Shown: positions 56,641-64,000 of the stretch, one piece after another
Layout: each line of letters opens with the position of its first letter
How positions within the stretch are numbered: position 1 is the first letter of the stretch
Assembly (NCBI RefSeq): GCF_020379485.1
Contig: NW_026014645.1
Location: forward strand, 34,432 to 98,431
Reading direction: 5' to 3'
Source of the DNA: Brassica napus
Lineage: Eukaryota; Streptophyta; Magnoliopsida; Brassicales; Brassicaceae
DNA length: 64,000 bases
Translations under genes and position numbers: made by a program
The notes under the pieces: generated by a model
What the model was told of the DNA's origin: nothing
The model's input: only the letters and a program-made list of their open reading frames with translations
The model's database searches: none

Positions 56641-59600
56641 GGATTCGTCCTCGAATCCGAATCGAATGCTTCCTCGGAAACAAACTGGTCCAACCACTCT
56701 GGGTACTCTGCTTTCATTCTAGCTTCGGTCTCCAAGTGATTATATCCTGACCATTACAGTCCCAGACGACCTTGACCATCTGGACCGTTTTCTTCCTTGT
56801 TGCTTTTTCCATCCTATCTATGATTCGAACTGGCCTCGTTTCCAAGGTTAGGTTCTTACCAAGATTGTCTGGAATGGCAGGAAGAGCGATGTCTTGGTCC
56901 GTTAAACATTTCCGAAGTTGGGAGACGTGGAACACATTATGAAATGCGTCCATCTTGGCCGGTAAGTCCAACTTGTAGGCCACCATCCCAACTCTTTCAA
57001 TGACCTTGAACGGCCCCAAGTATCTCGGGTCTAACTTCCGTCTCCGGAAATTCGGACTCGTCCTTTGAAGGTAATCATTTTGAGATACACCAAGTCACCT
57101 ACTTGAAACTCGAGATCTTTCCTTCTTCGATCTGCATATTTCTTTTGGCGATCTGTGCCTGTCTCATCTTGTCCCTCAAGAACTTGATCTTTTCGGTTGT
57201 CTCTTCGACAATCTCCGGACCAATCATGCTGCGTTCCCCAACTTGGGTCCAGCATAAGGGGTCCTGCATGGACGCCCATACAGAGCTTCGTATGGGACGA
57301 CATGCCAATACTACTATGGAAACTATTGTTGTAAGCAAATTCTACCAGAGGTAGATGTTTCTCCCAGGAATCACCCCAGTCTAGAACACATGCTCGCAAC
57401 ATATCTTCCAATGTCTGGATCGTACGTTCAGACTGTCCATCCGTCTGTGGGTGATAGGCTGTACTCATGTTCACCCTTGTTCTAAGGCCTTTTGGAAGCC
57501 TTCCAGAAGTAAGATGTGAACCTGAATCCCTATCCGAGACTATGCTTGCCGGCACACCATGTAGTCGGACGATTCATCAATGTACTTACGTACAATCTGA
57601 TCTACCCATCCGACTTCTTGATAGCCAGGAAGTGTGCTGATTTGGTTAGTCGATCTACCACACACCCAAACCGCATCCTTCTTATTCTCGTGGTAGGGAA
57701 CCCGGTCACAAAGTCCATTGTGATGTGATCCCATTTCCATTCCGGAATAGGCAAGCTTTGTAATAACCCACTAGGCACCTGATGTTCTGCTTTGATGAGT
57801 GGCAAGTGGAACACTTGGCCACCCATTCCGCTACATCTGCCTTCATACGGATCCAATGATAGAATTTCTTAAGGTTCTGGTACATCTTAGTCGCACCAGG
57901 ATGAACCGAGAATCTGGACTTATGAGCCTCCCTCATAATCTCTTCCTTTAGACTCCTATCATTAGGAACACTGATCCGACCGTTTACTAGGATGGTACCA
58001 TCCCTTGCGATCTGGTACTCCGTCCTATCATTCTGAGCAACCTTATTCAGGTTCTCGTCCTGACCTTGAGCCAACGGATTCGAGTAAGCAGGTCGGCTTG
58101 GTTAACCGCCTCCACCCCAAAGCTTCGGTTGTCGTAGTCAGCACATTCAGCCGCAGAGCACGGACCATACCGTCCAGGTCGTCCGCCTCCCGTTCGGCCG
58201 ATACATCAGCCCTCTTCCGGCAAGCGTCTGCTACCAGATTAGCCTTTCCCGGATAGTAGGTGATGTCCAAATCGTAGTCAGCTACGAATTCCATCCACCT
58301 CCTCTGCCTTAAGTTAACTCAGGCTGGGTGAATATATACTTAAGACTCTTATGGTCCGTAAGTATCTGAACTTTGGCGCCATACAAGTATGATCGCCAAA
58401 TCTTTAAGGCGAATACTACCGCAGCCATTTCGAGATCATGGGTGGGGTAGTTTCCTCATGTTTCCTCAACTGCCTGGACGCATAGGCAATGACTTTCCCA
58501 TGCTGGGTCAATACGCAACCTAGTCCAGTGATGGACGCGTCCGTATAGACCACATATGGTTGATCGGCCTCCGGAAGCACTAGGACGGGTGCGCTAGTCA
58601 GCATGTTCTTAAGTGCGGAGAAACATTCCTCACACTCTTCAGCCCATGTGAACTTAACGTCCTTCCCAGTCAACCGCGTCATAGGCTGAGCCAAGCTTGC
58701 GAATCCTTTCACAAACTTTCTATAGTAACCTGCCAGCCCTAAGAAGCTTCTGACTTCCGTAGCACTGCGTGGTCGGGGCAATCCTTGATTGCCCTGATCT
58801 TCTCTGGATCCACCGAGATGCCCTGATCGGAAAATATGGCCGAGGAACCCAATACTCTTCTGCCAAAAGCTACATTTACTGAGTTTAGCATAGAGTTTGT
58901 GTTCTCGTAATCGTTCCAGCACGGCTCTCAAGTGTTCCTATGAGATTCCTCATCCTTGGAATAAATTAGGATATCATCAATGAAGATGATCACGAATTCA
59001 TCCAAGAAATCTCGGAACACGCTGTGTTCATCATTTTCATGAAAGCGGCAGGTGCATTGGTCAGACCGAACGGCATCACTACGAACTCGTAATGACCGTA
59101 CCTGGTCCTAAATGCCGTCTTCCTAATATCATTTGGCTCTATAGGATCTGATGATACCCTGAAGCCAAATCAATCTTGGAAAACCACTTGGCTCCTTTGA
59201 GTTGATCCAACAGTTCGTCTATCCTGGGCAACGGGTACTTGTTCTTCACAGTGACCCTGTTCAACCCTCGATAGTCGATGCACAGACGCATGCTACCATC
59301 CTTCTTTCTCACGAAGAGGACTGGTGCACCCCAAGGGGAGCTACTTGGCCGTATGAACCCCTTGTCAAGCATTCTTCCAATTGCTTCTTTAGCTCGGCCA
59401 TCTCGGCCGGAGCCATCCGGTACGGACTCTTGGACAGCGGAGCTGTCCTGGCTCTAGTTCAATCGTAAATGGATCCGACCTATAAGGGGGACACCCTGAG
59501 GTACCTGGAACACATCTGGGAACTTCGACACCAACGAATCCTCTGAAAGGTCTTTCAGACAGACAGAACTGCCCGGCTATGTAGTTGTAATTGTAGCCAA

Positions 59601-60022
59601 AAAGGACTGACACCCCTGTTCCAACATCCGAATCGCTCGAATGCTGAAAACCACTACTTTCTCTTGAGCCGGACACAGACATTGGTACTGGATCGGTCGA
59701 AGCCCAGTCTCCAATTGCACACGACCTCTATGGCAATCGAGAGTGGCCCGATACTTTCCCAACCAGTCCAACCTAGGATCACTTCGTGATTCTTTAGGTG
59801 GACACAGACCAAATCCACAGGGAATACCTTTCCTGTATTGACACTGGGATATTTGACATGAGACCTAGTGAGTTCATGGCTTGCCCTCCGGCCGCCCTCA
59901 CTATCCCAAAATATCTCCAGCGTCCAGACAGACAGCCCTTTCCGACCAGTCCCGACTCACAAAACTATGTGTAGCCCTTGTCGAAAAGTACGTGGGTTTC
60001 CACACCACCAATCATGGGGTTC
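56641..60022 (-). pseudogene. pol remnant of Tekay-like element: protease to integrase and chromodomain
   Basis: Reading the minus strand, protease is degraded at about 60022-59880. Reverse transcriptase has [11 protein letters not shown] near 59290, and RNase H has [14 protein letters not shown] near 58550. The integrase zinc finger lies at about 57900-57770. The core has VSDRD near 57540 and [10 protein letters not shown] near 57440. The C-terminal domain at 57019-56641 includes FHVSQLRKC and ends in a chromodomain-like segment (VKVVWD). The frame changes at least eight times. Many changes are single missing bases compared with the copy at 13237-15386, so some may be consensus errors. Confidence 0.85.
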
Positions 60023-60113
60023 CTAAAGAGACCCTCATCAGAATCCCCTAGACATTCTAGGTTCCATACCAACATTTTCTACTTGAATGTAAAAAGAAAA
60101 ATTTAGGAATTAC
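60023..60113 (-). other. Predicted intron between gag and pol, sister copy
   Basis: On the minus strand a GT (60113-60112) and AG (60024-60023) bound 91 nt, matching the 90-nt intron at 15387-15476. The sequence after the AG has lost at least one base, so the joint is out of frame here. Confidence 0.5.
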
Positions 60114-61492
60114 CAGAGATCGAATCAAACGATCCAGAAGCGCCGTCGTCCGGGACAGCTCATACACCCTTGGTGTTGTGGTCGGCCTACTCTGGGTCGA
60201 CTTGCCTGTGTCTCCACGGCCCTTCCCTTGTCCTCCTTGTAGCTTAGGACAATCCGACTTGTAGTGTCCAGTCTTGCCACATAGGAAGCAAGTCACGGAG
60301 CCGCTGCCACTGGACTGGGAGAGAATCGGTTTGGTCGAGTGCAGTTTTGGATCGTGTGATCCTGCTGCCACATCGCACACAAGCCCCCATGGCCTTCCAG
60401 CACTCACCGGGATGATTCTTTCCACACTTGGGACATGTAGGTCGGCCACCAGAGGGTCTACCTCCGTCCACCTGGTCCCACTTCCTCTTTTTATCATTTG
60501 TTTTGCCCGACGGGCCAGACTGTGACTTAGCCTTAAGCTTAGCTTCTTCAGCCAAGTTAGACTCTAGCAAAGCCACCCGTTCCACCAGTTCTCCGACGGT
60601 GTTGAAAGTGCGGATCGAGCAATGGGTCTTCAGTTCGGGCTTAGGCCTCGATGATGAACCTACGGACCTGGACTGCCTCGTCCTCCAGCTCTCTTCCAAC
60701 AAACCGTCTGAGCCGGTTGAACTCTTCTTCGTACTCCCGTACGGTCCTGCGGCCTTGGGCCAAATCTAGAAACTGAGCTTCCAGACGATCCCAAGCCTCA
60801 CAGGGAAGTATTTGCGGTTGAATTCAACTCAAAGTCCGCAAAACTTTCCAGACTCCCATTGGGCGCTTGTCCACTGCAAGCCACCAGTTATGCGCGTCCC
60901 CTTCCAGGAAGTGAACCGCAATGTCGCGTCTGTAATCCACTGGACAGCGAGTTGATTGAAAGTTTCGGACCAACCTACTCCTCCACTCGTCTGCCACAAT
61001 AGGGTCGGTGCTACCGGAGAAATGCTTCGTACCCAACCTGGTATAAATGTTGAAGCAGACTCAGATAGTCCACCTTCTTTCCAGACTTTTCCGGTGGATC
61101 GATCTCGATCACCTCAACCGTTTCCACAACTGGACCATTGGTGTTGGGGGTGGTCGTAGCCACAGGCGTAGCCTGGCCAACCGAGGAGTTCACTAGTGGC
61201 GTGAACAGTTGCGCCATAGCCGCAACCTGAGTCCCCATTACCTTCATGGCCTCTAACAAGTCCTCTTTGGACAGTGTTGCGGGCACATTAGCCGTTCCAT
61301 CGGCCACTCTCTCATGCTGGTCACCATCACGGTTAGCGTTCGAGGATTCCACTTCCTCATCACTCTCCCGATGTTCCTGACCATCCTGTTGCGTCCCGTA
61401 AGATTAGCCTGATCAGTTGGCAACACGTCTCTAGTGTCAGCTGCGGCCGGATCGGTTTGCAATCCGGATAGATTGGTCCCGTCCATGGCCAC
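60114..61492 (-). pseudogene. gag of Tekay-like element (multiple frameshifts)
   Basis: ATG at 61492 starts the same N-terminus as at 16882. The core has FLEGDAHNWWLAVD near 60885. Zinc knuckles include CPKCGKNHPGEC near 60430 and CFLCGKTGHYKSDC near 60280. At least four frame changes split it (near 61370, 61040, 60800 and 60360), mostly single-base losses. Confidence 0.83.
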
Positions 61493-61708
61493 TTGACTAG
61501 ACTGACCGGCTGTTTTCTTACTCTTTCGGGACTTTCCCGATTTGCTTTTTCCAGCCTAAGGATTCAGACAATGTTAGTACGAACACACTAACATAAACAA
61601 AACAAAACAATCCCTAGACTAAGCAATCAAACCTCACCGTGAGACCTAATCAGCTGGCTGCGTGTGTGTGTGTGGACTGCCTAACCCAACTATCCTAGAA
61701 TCAAGCAT
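61493..61708 (-). other. Leader of Tekay-like element (right copy)
   Basis: Non-coding, about 215 bp, with a short GT run near 61662. It matches the other two leaders. Confidence 0.7.
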
Positions 61709-61720
61709 GCTCTGATACCA
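61709..61720 (-). other. Primer-binding site, initiator tRNA-Met type (minus strand)
   Basis: The minus strand reads TGGTATCAGAGC beside the LTR end at 61724. Confidence 0.9.
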
Positions 61721-61723
61721 ACT

Positions 61724-63795
61724 TGTAAGACCCGACCCTGGCCTCTCGACCTGATGGAGTCCGCAGGCTTACTTATTAATTTCTCTGCTTGTTTGATCCA
61801 TTTTTAAGTCTATTAGTTACTAAGTCATATTCGAATATGAGGTTCATAAACAAAGGAACAGATTGCACAGCGGAATAACAATGTATAAACTTTGTATTAC
61901 TTAGAAACATGAGATTCAATACACAACTTCTTAACAGTCTCATAGACAATCACTAGTTCATCCCTAGCATCATCTAACCACACGTTACACAGCCTCTCAC
62001 TGACCGAGCCTTCACGGCTCCTTGGCTTGACCAGAACCATCCTTAGTTCCTGAAACCACAACCAGATAAGCATTAATCATAACCGAGAATAGAACGATTG
62101 ATTCTACAATGCTTGCTTGGTTCCTAGAACTTAGATAAACCTCAGTCAACATAATCATAAAACGTATGAACCTACCTACCGTATCCTAAGTCATTCAACA
62201 ACCACCCCTTGACTTAGAATCAGATAGATAGTCCAGAATAGATAACAGAACACAACACACGAACAGATCGGATCGTCCCCAAAGACCAATCCGTCTATCC
62301 GGATAGAATCTAGGTGCGACCGGCCAATGGAGTCCGGCTCAATGGCCCAACGGACTCCCTTACCTGATCCGGCTTAGGCCTGGATCCAATCGGCCTAGTA
62401 AGCCTCAAGCCTAATCCGGAAGGCTTAGCAACCGGTCAGACCTTGCGACTCTACCTTGGCTTAGACAAACCGTGACCTTGTCTTAACTAGACAAGCCATA
62501 GGCTGATCCATAAGGATCGGTCCTACCTGTCCCGAAGACACCGTTTGGAACATGCACCCTTTGGCCAATCGTGCCTCCTGGTTCTCGTACCTTTTGATGT
62601 TCGAACCTTTGGTAACTCGTACCTTTGGTCCCTGACACCCTTTGGGCAACTCACAACCTTGAACACTCATGACTCTTGACAACTCGTGCCCTTTGGGTCA
62701 TTCCCAACCGTTCGTCCTAACCGCCCAGTCTTGGTGCGATCGGATCATCCGTCTAACCGACCCGTGTCAAGGTAGCGGTCTGGTTATGTTCGGCCAAAGC
62801 CTAGTGAGTGTCCCTTGGACTCAACCAACACAACCTTCGTGTTTAACCAGAGAGAAGAGAAGAGAAACGAATTGATAGATAAGGAGAGAGCCGGATGGGA
62901 CTTAGGAACCGAGCAGAGCCGCGGTGCGGTCGCATGGACCGTCCGTTCGGTCTGATGGAGCCACGGCCCATCACATACCTTGTTGAACCACGTCTGGGTT
63001 CTCCATTCTCTTCTCCTTGTCTTGATCTCCCATTCTTGACCGCGTTAGTTCTCAAACGATCAGAGTCGCCGGAACAAACACCACCACAAATCTGGCCTTT
63101 TCTTGGCCGGAACTCTCTTCTTTCTCTTTTCTTTCTCTCTACGTTTTCTCTGAGTATTTTACTCTGGAATTGGATAATGAAATCGACCAGAGCGCCCCCT
63201 ATTATAGAGAAACGAGGGGGTAAGTCTTTGCCCCACGAACAGGCACGACTTGCTAGCGAATGGGCACCATCGGCCAGAGTTGCCCCGTTTCGGCCACTTG
63301 CATCCCTTCGCCCTTTTGATTGGTTGGGGTCGGCCACAAGCCCAACCCAACGCCCAGGCATCTGGACACAGCCCCAAGCCTGCCCAAGGACACCCAACCA
63401 GCCCATGGCCTCATGGCCGGACCTCCCAGCCCCGCCACTGACCCAGACCCTGGACCATCCGCCTAAAGCCTGGACAGTCCGTCTAGCTGAGATGAGCTGA
63501 CACTCAGCTGCCTCAGCTGAGTGAGCTAGTAGTCCAGCTAGTGGAGCTGACTAGTAGGGACTGAGCTGGAGTGAACTGCAACCTAGCTTCCTTGAGCTGG
63601 CCAGCTATCGTCCACTTGTCCTAGCTACCGTCTTACTCGTCCTAGCTGACACTTAGCTCGTTAAGTTAAGTCTAAGTTTCCTTATATCCTTAACTTCTTT
63701 CTCGACCATGGAACGCTTGCCTGATGTCTCAAGACTGGCTTGTACGTTCCCGAACCATGGCCGTCCCACAATCCTATTGGATTGGGGGCGTGACA
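61724..63795 (-). repeat. 5' LTR of Tekay-like element (right copy, about 2.07 kb)
   Basis: It is close to the middle LTR and shares its ACCTTTTG-type insertion, but lacks many single bases, most often in short runs. The TATA box is damaged near 63201. Its right end TGACA meets satellite at 63796. Confidence 0.88.
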
Positions 63796-64000
63796 CACTT
63801 GGACAGCCACAGACTTTCCTTGTTGTGCGACGGTACAGACACGAACAGCCACAGAATGTGCTGTGTGCGCTTGTGGACACCCACGGACGTCCTGTGTGTA
63901 CTGACATCACAGGCCACGTGGGCATCCGTAAACTCCCCCAAACAGTCCAGGGGAAGGCCAGCGTGCTGAGTTCAGGACCAACGTGTCGATGTGTAACTGA
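63796..64000. repeat. Satellite block 3 (start only)
   Basis: Core words such as CACGTGGGC, AACAGTCCA and CCAGCGTGCTGAGT and the subrepeat CACGGACGTCCTGTGTGTAC are present, with several missing or changed bases. It shows that the satellite continues beyond the window. Confidence 0.85.

Larger units (their letters stand above)
46798..63795 (-). mobile_element. Tekay-like chromovirus tandem array inserted in satellite, with a nested CRM-like element
   Basis: From left to right: LTR fragment, gag fragment, primer site, LTR split by the CRM element, polypurine tract, interior, primer site, LTR. The middle LTR has a primer site on its left and a polypurine tract on its right, so it belongs to two tandem copies. 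The outer ends are TGTAAGACCC at 46798 and TGACA at 63795, with satellite on both sides. The left flank CACAC matches the right flank only as CAC, in a stretch that shows many base losses. Confidence 0.88.

Noticed and set aside
1..64000. tRNA or rRNA genes
   Set aside because: Only the short tRNA-complementary primer sites are present. No full tRNA cloverleaf or rRNA segment was recognised.

Overview
The window is plant repeat DNA with no host gene that I can support. It is a nest of LTR retrotransposons built into a long, unusual tandem satellite. The primer-binding sites (initiator tRNA-Met and tRNA-Asn), the plant Ty3/gypsy lineages (Tat, a Tekay/Del-like chromovirus, a CRM-like chromovirus) and the repeat types suggest a Brassicaceae genome. 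Tribe Brassiceae is my best guess, from memory of similar repeats and not from a search. A CRM-type element and a CRM-like non-autonomous element beside kilobases of satellite suggest a centromeric or pericentromeric location (inference).

Layout. 1-3113: decayed copy of a non-autonomous, gag-only element (primer site, AT-rich leader, broken ORF, start of the 3' LTR). 3112-13236: Tat-lineage DNA in a tandem arrangement, made of the 3' interior of one copy, a shared LTR, a second copy lacking gag and protease, and a final LTR. The Tat LTRs carry arrays of near-perfect palindromes, and each Tat 3' interior carries a spliced-looking antisense gene. 13237-19098: minus-strand Tekay-like chromovirus cut in its integrase by the Tat LTR. 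19099-22494: LTR pieces of related families, including a 1,714-bp solo LTR with target duplication GTTAT.

22495-46797: satellite made of a conserved core of about 115 bp and variable numbers of 31-bp subrepeats, arranged in higher-order repeats of about 2.1 and 3.1 kb. It is interrupted at 25154-31069 by a complete 5.9-kb non-autonomous element (target duplication CCCAC) with one 1,038-codon ORF that runs through the polypurine tract into the 3' LTR. 46798-63795: minus-strand Tekay-like tandem array (LTR fragment, gag fragment, shared LTR, interior, LTR). Its middle LTR is split by a complete, very young CRM-like element (47557-54541, target duplication CCTGG). 63796-64000: satellite resumes.

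How it fits together. The satellite was the landing site for the gag-only element and the Tekay-like array, and the CRM element later landed in the array. The gag-only and CRM elements share primer-site placement, leader layout, LTR-end similarity and coding across the PPT/LTR boundary, so the CRM element or a relative may supply enzymes for the gag-only family. The last 6-7 kb is full of single-base deletions relative to near-identical copies earlier in the window, so frameshifts there, and perhaps the single one in the CRM element, may be consensus errors.
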